64,000 nt of DNA from Ursus arctos (GCF_023065955.2 NW_026623056.1:85807256-85871255); one strand, 5' to 3'. Positions 11,201 through 23,160 are shown, counted from the stretch's first letter. Notes: generated by a model from the letters alone, not told the origin. Numbers and translations: made by a program.

Positions 11201-12069
11201 ACATCGGCCAAAGAAACCTTTTTCATGACACATCCCCAAAGGCAAGAGAAACAAAAGATAAAATGAATTTATGGGACTTCATCAAGATTAAAAGTTTCTG
11301 CACAGCCAAGGAAACAGTCAGAAAAACTAAGAGGCAGCCCACGGAATGGGAGAAGATATTTGCAAATGACACTACAGATAAAGGACTGGTATCCAAGATC
11401 TACAAAGAACTTCTCAAACTCAATACACGAGAAACAAATAAACAAATCAAAAAATGGGCAGAAGATATGAACAGACACTTTTCCAATGAAGACATACAAA
11501 TGGCTAACAGACACATGAAAAAATGTTCAAAATCATTAGCCATCAAGGAAATTCAAATCAAAACCACACTGAGATACCACCTTACGCCAGTTAGAATGGC
11601 AAAAATAGACAAGGCAAGAAACAACAATTGTTGGAGAGGATGTGGAGAAAGGGGATCCCTCCTACATTGTTGGTGGGAATGCAAGTTGGTACAGCCACTC
11701 TGGAAAACAGTGTGGAGGTCCCTTAAAAAGTTAAAAATTGAGCTACCCTATGATCCAGCCATTGCACTACTGGGTATTTACCCCAAGGATACAGACGTAG
11801 TGAAGAGAAGGGCCATATGCACCCCAATGTTCATAGCAGCAATGTCCACAATAGCTAAATCGTGGAAGGAGCCGAGATGCCCTTCAACAGATGACTGGAT
11901 TAAGAAGTTGTGGTCCATATATACAATGGAATATTACTCAGCTATCAGAAAGAACGAGTTCTCAACATTTGCTACAACATGGACGGCACTGGAGGAGATA
12001 ATGCTAAGTGAAATAAGTCAAGCAGAGAAAGACAACTATCATATGATTTCTCTCATCTATGGAACATAA
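8243..12069 (+). pseudogene. L1 ORF2 (endonuclease/reverse transcriptase) with one frameshift
   Basis: From the ATG at 8243 the frame reads LNVNGLN, then hits TAA at 8333. One missing base in an A-run at 8308-8310 moves the rest into another frame, which stays open to 12069. Corrected length would be 1275 codons, and corrected numbering places the known catalytic positions where human L1 has them: N14, E43 in CLQETH, Y115, D145 and N147 in GDLN, FADD at 700-703, and the CX3CX7HX4C knuckle from C1130. The endonuclease nicks target DNA and the reverse transcriptase copies L1 RNA at the nick. Apart from the frameshift I see no disabling change. The first in-frame near-cognate codon after the shift is TTG at 8485, which would lose much of the endonuclease domain. 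Confidence 0.93.
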
Positions 12070-12361
12070 GAACTAGGATGATCAGTAGGGGAAGAAAGGG
12101 ATAAAGAAAGGGGGGGTAATCAGAAGGGGGAATGAAACATGAGAGACTATGGACTATGAGAAACAAACTGAGGACTTCAGAGGGGAGGGGGGTGGGGGAA
12201 TGGGATAGACCGGTGATGGGTAGTAAGGAGGGCACGTATTGCATGGTGCACTGGGTGTTATACGCAACTAATGAATCATCGAGCCTTACATCGGAAACCG
12301 GGGATGTACTGTATGGTGACTAACATAATATAATAAAAAATCATTAAAAAAAAAAAAAAAA
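12070..12361 (+). other. 3' UTR and poly(A) of inner L1
   Basis: G-rich 3' UTR (GGGGGGGTAATCAGAAGGGG; GGGGAGGGGGGTGGGGGAATG) ending in TGACTAACATAATATAATAAAA, with AATAAA at 12332-12337, a short ATCATT and then A(n). The same 3' UTR recurs at 16228, 21136 and, inverted, at 39696. Confidence 0.93.
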
Positions 12362-12374
12362 AAAGTCACAGCCA

Positions 12375-15300
12375 ATACAAACAAAGACTTTACTGACAAC
12401 ATGGCATCATTAAAAGCATATCTCTCAGTACTCAGTCTTAATGTAAATGGTTTAAATTCTTCCTTAAACGCCACAGGGTTGCAGATTGGATAAAAAGAAA
12501 TGACCCATCTATTTGCTGTTTACAAGAGACTCATTTCGAACCCAAAGATGCATTCAGACTGAGAGTAAGGGGATGGAGTACCATCTTTCACGCAAATGGA
12601 CCTCAAAAGAAAGCTGGGGTAGCAATTCTCATATCAGATAAACTGGATTTTAAACTACAGACTATAGTTAGAGATGCAGAAGGGCACTATATTATTCTTA
12701 AAGGAAGTATTCAACAAGTGGATATGACAATTATAAATATATATGCCCCCAACAGGGGAGCAGCAAGATACACAAGCCAACTCTTAACCAGAATAAAGAG
12801 ACATATAAATAAAAATACATTAATAGTAGGGGACCTCAACACTCCACTCTCAGAAATACACAGAACTCCCTGGCAAAAACTAAACAAAGAATCAAAGGCT
12901 TTGAATGCCATACTCGACGAGTTGGACCTCTTAGATATATATAGAACACTACACCCCAGAACCAAAGAATACTCATTCTATTCTAATGCCCATGGAACAT
13001 TCTCAAGAATAGACCATGTTCTGGGACACAAAACAGGTTTCAGCCAATACCAAAAGATTGAAATTATCCCCTGCATATTCTCAGACCACAACGCTCTGAA
13101 ATTGGAACTCAACCACAAGGAAAAATTTGGAAGAAACTCAAACACTTGGAGACTAAGAACCATCCTGCTCAGGAATGACTCGATAAACCAGGAAATCAAA
13201 AATCAAATTAAACAATTTATGGAGACCAATGAGAATGAAAATACAACAGTCCAAAACCTATGGGATACTGCAAAGGCAGTCTTAAGGGGGAAATACATAG
13301 CCATCCAAGCCTCACTCAAAAGAATAGAAAAATCTAAAATGCAGTTTTTATATTCTCACCTCAAGAAGCTGGAACAGCAACAGAGGGACAGGCCTAATCC
13401 ACGCACGAGGAAGCAGTTGACCAAAATTAGAGCTGAAATCAATCAAGCAGAAACCAGAAGTACAGTAGAGCAGATCAACAGGACTAGAAGCTGGTTCTTG
13501 GAGAGAATCAATAAAATTAACAGACCACTGGCAAGACTTATCCAAAAGAAAAGAGAAAGGACCCAGATTATTAAAATTATGAATGAAAAAGGAGAGGTCA
13601 CGACGAACACCATTGAAATTGGAAGGATTATTAGAAATTTTTATCAACAGCTATATGCCAATAAACTAAGCAATCTGGAAGAGATGGAATCCTTCCTGGA
13701 AACCTATAAACTACCAAGATTGAAACCGGAAGAAATTGATTCCTTAAACAGGCCAATTAATTATGAAGAAATTGAGTCAGTGATAAACAACCTTCCAAAT
13801 AACAAAACTCCAGGCCCGGATGGTTTTCCTGGGGAATTCTACCAAACATTCAAAGAAGAAATAATACCTATTCTCCTAAAGCTATTTCAAAAAATAGAAA
13901 CAGAAGGAAAGCTACCAAACACATTCTATGAGGCCAATATTACCTTGATCCCCAAACCAGGCAAAGACCCCCTCAAAAAGGAGAATTACAGACCGATTTC
14001 CCTAATGAATATGGACGCCAAAATCCTCAACAAGATACTTGCTAATAGAATCCAACAGTTCATTAAAAGGATTATCCACCACGATCAAGTGGGATTCATA
14101 CCTGGGATGCAAGCGTGGTTCAATATTCGCAAATCAATCAGCGTGATACATCATATCAACAAGAAAAGACTCAGGAACCATATGATCCTCTCAATTGATG
14201 CCGAAAAAGCATTTGACAAAATACAGCATCCTTTCCTGATTAAAACCCTTCAGAGTGTAGGAATAGAAGGTATATTTCTCAATCTCATAAAAGCCATCTA
14301 TGAAAAGCCTACTGCAAATATTATTCTCAATGGGGAAAAGCTGGAAGCCTTTCCCTTAAGATCAGGAACACGACAAGGATGCCCACTCTCGCCACTATTA
14401 TTCAACATAGTACTAGAAGTCCTTGCAACAGCAATCAGACAACAAAAAGGGATCAAAGGGATTCAAATCGGCAAAGAAGAAGTCAAAATGTCTCTCTTCG
14501 CAGATGACATGATACTCTATATGGAAAACCCAAAAGAAGCCACTCCCAAACTATTAGAAGTTATAGAGCAATTCAGTAACGTAGCGGGATACAAAATCAA
14601 TGCTCAGAAATCAGTTGCATTTCTGTACACGAATAACGAGAACGAAGAAAGAGAAATTAGGGAATCCATCCCATTTACAATAGCACCAAAAACCATACGT
14701 TACCTTGGAATTAGCTTAACCAGAGACGTAAAGGACCTTTATTCTAGAAACTATAAATCACTCTTAAAAGACATTGAGGAAGACATAAAAAGATGGAAAG
14801 ATATTCCATGCTCATGGATCGGAAGAATTAACATAGTTAAAATGTCCATGCTACCCAGAGCAATCTACACTTTCAATGCTATCCCGATCAAAATACTGAT
14901 GACATTTTTCAAAGAACTGGAACAAACAGTCCTTAAATTTGTATGGAACCAGAAAAGACCCCGAATCTCCAAGGAACTGTTGAAAAGGAAAAACAAAGCT
15001 GGGGGCATCACAATGCCAGATTTCGAGCTGTACTACAAAACTGTGATCACAAAGACAGCATGGTACTGGCACAAAAACAGACACATAGACCAATGGAACA
15101 GACTAGAGAGCCCAGAAATGGACCCTCGGCTCTTTGGGCAACTAATATTTGATAAAGCAGGAAAAAAAATCCGGTGGGAAAAAGACAGTCTCTTCAATAA
15201 ATGGTGCTGGGAAAATTGGACAGCTACATGCAAAAGAATGAAACTTGACCACTATCTCACACCATACACAAAAATAAACTCCAAATGGATGAAAGACCTC

Positions 15301-16526
15301 GATGTGAGACAGGAATCCATCAAAATTCTAGAGGAGAACATAGGCAGCAACCTCTACGACATCGGCCAAAGAAACCTTTTTCATGATACATCCCCAAAGG
15401 CAAGAGAAACAAAAGATAAAATGAATTTATGGGACTTCATCAAGATTAAAAGTTTCTGCACAGCCAAGGAAACAGTCAGAAAAACTAAGAGGCAGCCCAC
15501 GGAATGGGAGAAGATATTTGCAAATGACACTACAGATAAAGGACTGGTATCCAAGATCTACAAAGAACTTCTCAAACTCAATACACGAGAAACAAATAAA
15601 CAAATCAAAAAATGGGCAGAAGATATGAACAGACACTTTTCCAATGAAGACATACAAATGGCTAACAGACACATGAAAAAATGTTCAAAATCATTAGCCA
15701 TCAAGGAAATTCAAATCAAAACCACACTGAGATACCACCTTACGCCAGTTAGAATGGCAAAAATAGACAAGGCAAGAAACAACAATTGTTGGAGAGGATG
15801 TGGAGAAAGGGGATCCCTCCTACATTGTTGGTGGGAATGCAAGTTGGTACAGCCACTCTGGAAAACAGTGTGGAGGTCCCTTAAAAAGTTAAAAATTGAG
15901 CTACCTTATGATCCAGCCATTGCACTACTGGGTGTTTACCCCAAAGATACAGACGTAGTGAAGAGAAGGGCCATATGCACCCCAATGTTCATAGCAGCAT
16001 TATCCACAATAGCTAAATTGTGGAAGGAGCCGAGATGCCCTTCAACAGATGACTGGATTAAGAAGTTGTGGTCCATATATACAATGGAATATTACTCAGC
16101 TATCAGAAAGAACGAGTTCTCAACATTTGCTACAACATGGACGGCACTGGAGGAGATAATGCTAAGTGAAATAAGTCAAGCAGAGAAAGACAACTATCAT
16201 ATGATTTCTCTCATCTATGGAACATAAGAACTAGGATGATCGGTAGGGGAAGAAGGGGATAAAGAAAGGGGGGGTAATCAGAAGGGGGAATGAAACATGA
16301 GAGACTATGGACTATGAGAAACAAACTGAGGGCCTCAGAGGGGAGGGGGGTGGGGGAATGGGATAGACCGGTGATGGGTAGTAAGGAGGGCACGTATTGC
16401 ATGGTGCACTGGGTGTTATACGCAACTAATGAATCATCGAGCCTTACATCGGAAACCGGGGATGTACTGTATGGTGACTAACATAATATAATAAAAAATC
16501 ATTAAAATAGAAAAAAAAATAATAAT
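12375..16526 (+). mobile_element. outer young L1, 3' piece (ORF2 and 3' UTR)
   Basis: Resumes at CAATACAAACAAAGAC, which directly follows the second copy of the inner TSD and is the continuation of the ORF1-ORF2 spacer interrupted at 6139. It contains ORF2 (12401-16227) and a 3' UTR with AATAAA at 16490-16495. Together with 5468-6139 it makes one 5'-truncated L1 of about 4.8 kb. Confidence 0.93.
12401..16227 (+). pseudogene. L1 ORF2 of the outer copy, same frameshift
   Basis: The ATG at 12401 reads LNVNGLN, then loses frame at the A-run 12466-12468 (TTAAACGCCACAGG), the same site as in the inner copy. The remaining frame is open to 16227 with the GDLN, FADD and CX3CX7HX4C motifs intact, so the corrected length is again 1275 codons. 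Substitutions relative to the inner copy are scattered (for example [11 protein letters not shown] against [11 protein letters not shown]). It encodes the endonuclease/reverse-transcriptase of a LINE-1, and is disabled in its N-terminal endonuclease frame. Confidence 0.92.
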
Positions 16527-16582
16527 TCGTGGAAGGAGCCGAGATGCCCTTCAACAGATGACTGGAAAAAAAATAAATAAAT
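16527..16582 (+). other. 39-nt L1 ORF2 shard plus second A-rich tail
   Basis: After the outer L1's A-rich end, 16527-16565 repeats ORF2 sequence (TCGTGGAAGGAGCCGAGATG...). It matches 11860-11898 of the inner copy exactly and differs from the outer copy's own TTGTGG at 16019. An A/TAAA tail and then the TSD follow it, so it lies inside the TSD-bounded insertion. Confidence 0.85.
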
Positions 16583-16596
16583 AAAGTCAATGGGAG
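16583..16596 (+). repeat. right TSD of the outer young L1
   Basis: AAAGTCAATGGGAG, an exact copy of 5454-5467. Unique flanking sequence follows. Confidence 0.9.
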
Positions 16597-18166
16597 GTGA
16601 AGGGAGAAAACCGGTGCCCCCTTGAGTGCCCATCTTCACCTTGAATCAGCCAGGGTAAAAATGCTGCTGAGCAGAGGGAGCTTCGGGGAAAACCTGGAAA
16701 CAAGTCCAGTGGCTGTTAGCTCCTGGCTCACCATAAGAAGCCGGGCTGAGGTGAAATTCACAGGCAGAGGACTCTGGGCGCACCTGCCTGGTTCATGGAC
16801 CCTTCCCAGCATTCCTTGAAGCTGTGGCCATGTGAGACGCAAGGACAAGAGTAATAGGAATCGCACAGATGCTCATTATTAGTCAGGAAGGGCAGTCCAA
16901 TCTTTCTGGATTCTCTTGACAATGGGATACCTGCTGGGACAATAGCAGGAAGTTGCTGCAAATTTCAACCTGCTTGCTTTCCTGCTTCTGGGCTCCAGCC
17001 CTCAGGAGAGGTGGATTCACCACTCACTGCACCAGTAGGTAACCCACCCTACACCTCCAAGCTCAGGCAGTTCAACATCAGATGGTCAAAGTGGGAAGAG
17101 AAATGCTTTCCCATACCTTTTCAGGAAGGTTGGGGAAAAAAAGTTTTTCTGCTGACAACATACGCATATTGACTGACTTTACAGAGCCTGTGGATAGTTA
17201 CAGTCACAGATTTGGGCAAGATTTGGAAAACAAAATGACCCAGCTGCTGAGACCAGAGCTGCTTCTCAGCGGGACACTGAGGAAGGAAATCAAGTAGCAA
17301 TCAAGCTGCTGATAAGAAACCTGATCAGACACAGCAGAAAAGACACTCTTGTCTATCTCTGTCAAATGCACCCTATTCTGTAACCAGGCCGCAGTTTTTG
17401 TCATTTGAACCAGTGCATTCAGTTGTATCTCAAAAGACCCCACTCTGGATCCAGCACGCTTGAACTTGATACAGGAAGACTGGAACCCATCCTACCAAGA
17501 ACCAAGAGGTAATCTACAAGGAGCACAAAGCTGTTGCCCCACCTCTTCTAGAAAGGGTCGCTCTCAGTTTATTTAAAACACTAGAAGCAACTGCAGAAAT
17601 AATTACATGTAGTAAATAAACTACTACTCAGTTCAAGCGACCTCTCACAGCCACTGAGACCCAGGAAAGTCTACCATTAAGGTTCAAGAAGAATAGAAAG
17701 GTGTATCAACATTGAGGTTTTGTGGTGAGCCAAGAAGAAGTCTCTGTACAGTGTGCTGGTTCTATCTCACCAAGCTACTTTCTCCCAACATGGCTGTGGT
17801 TTGGTCTTCAAACAAACTGAAAGATAAGCAAATACTTTCCTCCCAGCTTACAGTTGACTGCCCTCAGCATCCAGTGTGTTTCACGAATGCCAACGATACA
17901 GTAGAAAGCCACAATTCACCCACACCCAACCACAGAACTCCCATCTAGAATAAACCAGAACTGGGGCAGACGAACCCATCCAAAGAACAAAATCAAATTT
18001 GATTGAAAGGTGATACAGTCAGCCTCTTTCAGCCACTGATCGTTTTGAAGTGGGAAATGTGAGAGTTAGGGAAATCAGATGGGTAATTCAAACCACTACA
18101 AAATCACAAATGATATATTAGAACCAGAAGCAAAAACTTCAGAATGGATTGACAGACTAAATCTAC
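16597..18166. other. unique sequence, no gene recognised
   Basis: About 1.6 kb. Open frames are all under 80 codons, and no exon or repeat family is recognised. Confidence 0.45.
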
Positions 18167-18369
18167 ACTGTCCGATTCAGTATCACTAGGGACGTGTAGA
18201 TATTTAAATTTAATTTTCAACTAATTAAAATGAAATAGAATTTAAAATTCAGCTCTTCAGTCAGGCTAACCACACATTCCAAGGGCTCAGTTGCCACATG
18301 TGGTTAGCGACTACCATTTTGAACAGCACAGATATGGAATTACTTCCATCATAGTACAATGTTCTATTA
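18167..18369 (+). repeat. old hAT-type non-autonomous DNA transposon
   Basis: Resembles a common mammalian fossil with a near-palindromic layout: CTGTCCGATTCAGTA, AT-rich centre, then CCACATGTGGTTAGCGACTACC and GAACAGCACAGATATGGAA. It is diverged; the exact family name is uncertain. Confidence 0.6.
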
Positions 18370-20398
18370 GACAGGACTAAACACTAAGAAAGGAAGAAGG
18401 AAAGGGAGTTTAAAAAGAAATAAAAGAGTTCTTTTCACATACACACACACACACACAAATCAGAAACCTAAGTATCCACCATGTACCTATCTTGATGCTT
18501 CCTGAAGGGGTATTCAAACATAATGGACACATAGACAACTTGATATGAGATTCTAGGACTGCACAGACCAACGCTGCTCCATAAGAGGTAGTGACTGTGT
18601 AGGCACCATGGGTAATTATTTTTGTAACTGTCATAAGTAAGCTGAGAGCAACCCTTTCAACAAAAGGCTGGTTGGTGGCCTCATGCTCATTTTGGTGATC
18701 CATTCTTCTGATTTCTAGTGCAACAAGTTTTGATCTTTCTAAAATGAAACAGGAAAACATCCCACTTTCCACTTTTAGAACATACATATTTACTGGCCCT
18801 CTTCTTTCCATAAATGCTCATCAAAAATTAGGTTATTTTTTTTCTTTCAGAAATTTTCTTAGCAGAAACCTTTGCTCTAAGACCATACCAAGCTTGAATG
18901 CTAGCTCTGGAGCAGAAGAGATTGTTTTAGTCAAGGTTCCTTGCATAACAGTAACAGAAACCAATCTGTACTACCTTAATGAGAAAAGAAAATTTGTCAG
19001 ATGGATTCTAGAATACTTCATGGAGTCTGAGGATAATGAGGCCTCGTGAAGGACCTCCACTACTTCTTTCTGCCTCACATTTCTGCTTCCCTTTGTCCAA
19101 ATATATAATTGTTCACTCTCTTTAGAACTTCATTCTCTGCTTCTCTTCTCACAGGGTGAAAAGGGCCACCCTTCAGCTCTAAAGAACATATACGGCCACC
19201 TCACGAGTCTTGGATTTCACATGTCCCTTGGTATTCAGAATTTCAGAGACTCAATTCCATGTGCCCAGAACTGATTGGCCTAGCTTATCTCTCAATGGTC
19301 GGAACACTCACAGACGGAGGGCGGGACCAGCCAGAGTAAACACAACAGCAGCTACCAAGGTTTGGGAGAGTAAGAAGCAGACGGTTCTCAGAAAGAGGAG
19401 GTCTCAGACAGAGGGTGCTCTGGGCAGTGATACCAAGGATGCAAGGGAAAAAAACGTGAGTTTAAGATACTAACAGGCCATCTAATAGATATATTCCAAT
19501 ACTCAAAAATATTATAAAATAGGATGTTCATAAAATCTGGAAAAATAGCTAATATTTTTATTTTTACCAGATTACAGATATCTTTGACAACAAGTATATT
19601 CATTCACCTGTGTTTCCAGACATCACGCGCAGAGTTTACATGACACACTTCTTCATTGCTACACTGCTCAAAGAACGCAGATAGTTTATAAGGAGATTAA
19701 AGTGCTAGCAGATAAACTGTTTCCAATATACTTTAAAAGCTGAGATGATTTTTATACTTAAATTTCTGAATGTATGTGCTTTTTGAAAGGAAGTCTAGCC
19801 ATTTTTTACAATTTATGTAGTGTTCCTATAATAGCCTTTATTTTAGAGATATTCAGTTAAGTTGATTTTGTTACCAATTACCTCCTTACCTGTTTTCTCA
19901 GAGATACTAAATATTGGTATTCTTTGAAAGGTACTGAAGCAAAACAATAATAAAAGCCAAATTATCTTTATATTTTTGCTGTGAAAAGCTAAAAAAACAT
20001 GAAAACTTATAGGTCACCTCAGTTTTTTGGCAAACATTCACACTGTACTTTAATTTTTAATAGTATTTGCCCAAATTTTTCATACTAAAAATTCATTTCT
20101 GAAGAAATGCCTTTCCCTTGTATTGAAAAAAGGTATTTATTTCCATTTGCATCTTTTTATCAGACAAGTTTTTTTCTCCCTGGAGTTCCCAGAATAAAAT
20201 AAAGATCAAGTCATTTAAAACGGAACTCATCGCGTGGGCCAGAACGGCCAAGGAAGTAAGTAACCAGCTGAACTTTTGTTTACCCCTTTGGCTTTGCATG
20301 TCTCATGTCCCAGGCTTTCAAGATCTCCAGAAACCCACCCAGTTTTCCCTCTGTTCATAGCTAATTGGGTAACAGGAAAAACATATTTGAAGTCAAAT
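18370..20398. other. mostly unique; short (CA)n
   Basis: A short CA run lies at 18439-18458. About 18920-19340 has the feel of a very old interspersed repeat (TAACAGTAACAGAAACCAATCTG; CAGAACTGATTGGCCTAGCTTATC) that I cannot name. The remainder is AT-rich with nothing recognised. Confidence 0.35.
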
Positions 20399-20576
20399 AC
20401 CATCAGTAAACTATATGATTTTGAGAAAATTACTTAAGCACAACAGAGCCTGTTTCCTCATCTGAAAATGAAGTTAATAATGGAAATCTTACAGGTTTGA
20501 TATGAACATTAAATGAGTCAAAGTGTGTAAAATACCTAACCTAGTCCTCAGCACACAATAATTAACCTATATTAGT
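20399..20576 (+). repeat. MIR SINE
   Basis: Sense-orientation MIR: GAGAAAATTACTTAAGC...CCTGTTTCCTCATCTGAAAATG...ATTAAATGAGTCA...CCTCAGCACACAATAATTA. Confidence 0.8.
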
Positions 20577-21135
20577 ATTAAAATTATTATTTTTGTTGTC
20601 TTTCTCTCAATGGCATGGCTTTTAATATGTACTATCTTCCTGAAAGTGACCTTCTTTAGCTTGGTCTTGAAAATCTCTCCTCTCCCACCCTCAGTTCCAG
20701 CCCTGGGATGCAACTCACTCGGACACTGAAACAAAGGAACAGCAAGACAAAAGTAGACTCAAATGCCTCTGAAATAAATATTGGTAAACCTCTGTAAGTC
20801 TGATTGAAGAAAAGAAAGAAGGCACAAATAAAAAGGATTAAGAATGAAAAACAGAAATATTAATATAGATGCACAAATTAAAAAGAGAAAATTATGAACA
20901 ACTTTTGCCAATAATCTGAGAACTTAATTGAATTAGGTAATTACCTAGAAAAAATATTAGTTGTCAAAAATGACTACAGAAGATAAAGAAAACCTGAATG
21001 GCCCTATACCATTTACAAAATTTAATCTCTAATTTAAAATCTTTCTCAGCTGACTAAGTACATGGGGTTTATTATACTATTCTCTCCACTTTTTATTATG
21101 GAAAATTTTAAGTATATGCAAAAGTAAAAATAATA

Positions 21136-21405
21136 GGGAGATCGGTAGGAGAAGGAAGGGAAGAATGAAGGGGGGGTAATCAGAAGGGGAAATGAACTAC
21201 GAGAGACTATGGACTCTGGGAAACAAACTGAGGGCTTCAGAGGGGAGAGGGGTGGGGGATTGGGATAGGCCAGTGATGGGTATTAAGGGGGGCACGTATT
21301 GCATGAAGCACTGGGTGTTATATGTAAACAATGAATCATGGAACACTACATCAAAGACTAATGATGTACTGTATGGTGACTAACATAACATAATAAAAAA
21401 ATTTT
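21136..21405 (+). mobile_element. young L1 3' end, severely 5'-truncated
   Basis: A 270-bp copy of the 3' UTR seen at 12090-12345, ending AACATAATAAAA. It is flanked by a 14-bp TSD, AAGTAAAAATAATA, at 21122-21135 and 21406-21419. It is more diverged from the nested copies than they are from each other. Confidence 0.93.
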
Positions 21406-21549
21406 AAGTAAAAATAATAAAATAATAATTTCTCACAGAGAAATGTTTTTACAGATAAGTTTTATCAAACATTCAAGGAAGAGGAATTCTAATATCTCAT
21501 AAATTTTTTCAAATACTAGGAAAAGAGAAAACAGTACAACTTACTTTTT

Positions 21550-21743
21550 TTTTTTTTTTTTTAATTTATTTATTCGACAGAGATAGAGACAGCCAGCGAG
21601 AGAGGGAACACAAGCAGGGGGAGTGGGAGAGGAAGAAGCAGGCTCATAGCGGAGGAGCCTGATGTGGGGCTCGATCCCAGAACGCCGGGATCACGCCCCG
21701 AGCCGAAGGCAGACGCCCAACCGCTGTGCCACCCAGGCGCCCC
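21550..21743 (-). mobile_element. Can-SINE
   Basis: Reverse complement of the GGCTCAGGGCGTGATCCC subtype, with a poly(T) head. The 14-bp TSD ACAACTTACTTTTT lies at 21536-21549 and 21744-21757. Confidence 0.95.
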
Positions 21744-21835
21744 ACAACTTACTTTTTATGCTAATACAATCTTGATGCCAAAAATAGAATGAGATGAGAA
21801 AAGAAACTTTAGGCCAGAGAAGCTATCCTGGGAAC

Positions 21836-22971
21836 TGGGGCATGTTGAACTTGATGGTAACTTTGCCTTTCAACTTTAAAAAAAAAAAAAAGAAAAGGCC
21901 ATATTTTACATAGAAAGTATTTATCATCCTTCCCCTTTTATGTTGTGATTTATCTTAATTAAACCCCAATCCTTCCATTAATTCCTGATAAATCCACACA
22001 CACTTGCAGGGCGGTGCTGTAGATGAACATGAAGAATAAAGCCTGTCCTGTACCCACTGTCCTGGCTCCCAGAGACCGAGAGAGGAAATGACAAGCCTCT
22101 AGCCCATGTGTTCCAGGAGGGAATCCTAAGCAGAGTGAACAGCGAGCATGTCAGTGACTCCTAATGATTTTGCTGTCCCCCTCCTCCAGGTGACCATTCA
22201 AAGAAATGATTTCATCTGACCAAATCTTATGAATCAGCCAGGAGCACCCCACAGCAGCCCTAGAACCCAGCTCAGAACAGGCTGATGCCTTTCCCCTGCT
22301 CATCTCCTTAGAAGTGAAGCTCATGACTTGCTGCCCCTGACCCAAAGGTGTTACATCAGAAACATAACAGATTCAAGGCTATCAGCTATTTTACCCCTAG
22401 GGCCCTCCAGCCAGCAGTGTGGCCTCACTTGACTCATTAGCCCAACTACACACTATCTTGCTAAGTAACTTCAGAAACTAAAATATTTTTGTACTTGGCA
22501 ATTTCCCATTTTCCAAGGCTCAATCATTGCTGACAGAACCCATGTAAACGGGAATGGGCATGAAATATTTAAACAACTGTGGCATTACCTGCCTGATTGA
22601 CGTGGGGAGTTCATTTGCGGAGTACTGAAAGGTAAGTTTGGTTATACCAAGCTAGACCAAGGTAAAAATGGTGTTACTTGCTTGAATAAATGAGGTGGGA
22701 GGGGAATTCCAGCATTTTTTTTAGCAGCAGTGCAATTTTAATGAATAAAATTATATATGGGTCTTCAATATATAAAACTGAGGAGATCAGAGCTGGTCTT
22801 CTCATAGCAGGAGGGTGGAGATTCAGAGACTCATCCACTTGACTTTCTCCTATCCTCTGAGTCAACCCCTCTAAACCCTAGACCCCTGTCCTTCAACACT
22901 ATGGGTCCTGGGCACACAGCTCAAAGTCCCCTGCCATGTGACACTAAATTTCCACTTAAAACTTTGTCACA
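21836..22971. other. unique sequence, no gene recognised
   Basis: No repeat family or exon-like segment seen. Confidence 0.4.
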
Positions 22972-23160
22972 GGGGCACCTGGGTGGCTCAGTCGGTTAAG
23001 CGTCTGCCTTCAGCCCAGGTCATGATCCCAGTGCCCTGGGATCGAGCCCTACATCGGGCTCTCTGCTCAGCAGGGGGTCTGCTTCTCCCTCTGCCCCTCC
23101 CCCATGCTCGCTCTCCACCCCCCCAAATAAATAAAATCTTAAAAAAAAAAAAAAAAAAAA
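22972..23160 (+). mobile_element. Can-SINE
   Basis: GGGGCACCTGGGTGGCTCAG head, CAGGTCATGATCCC subtype, AAATAAAATCTTA tail. It is flanked by near-identical ACTTTGTCAC (22961) and ACGTTGTCAC (23161). Confidence 0.94.

Larger units (their letters stand above)
6140..12361 (+). mobile_element. inner young L1, full length (about 6.2 kb)
   Basis: Full-length LINE-1: 5' UTR from GGAGGAGTTAAGATGG (6140-7267, including an inserted SINE), ORF1 7268-8170, a short spacer, ORF2 8243-12069 with one frameshift, a 3' UTR with AATAAA at 12332, and poly(A) to 12361. It is flanked by a 13-bp TSD. Coding-sequence differences from the outer copy are sparse, so both are young members of one subfamily. LINE-1 elements move by target-primed reverse transcription using the ORF2 endonuclease and reverse transcriptase. 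The ORF2 frameshift suggests this copy cannot move autonomously unless the frame is bypassed. Confidence 0.95.
20830..21835 (+). mobile_element. old L1 ORF2 fragment, interrupted
   Basis: Pieces at about 20860-21060 (ATTATGAACAACTTTTGCCAATAA; AACCTGAATGGCCCTAT) and 21455-21830 (TTTTATCAAACATTCAAGGAAGA; GCTAATACAATCTTGATGCC) read as diverged ORF2 in the same orientation. A young L1 3' end (21136-21405) and a SINE (21550-21743) interrupt them. Confidence 0.7.

Noticed and set aside
8485..12069. ORF2 starting at TTG 8485 as a separate 1194-residue protein
   Set aside because: TTG is not a credible start here. The sequence upstream continues the endonuclease domain in frame to the A-run at 8308, and the real start is the ATG at 8243.
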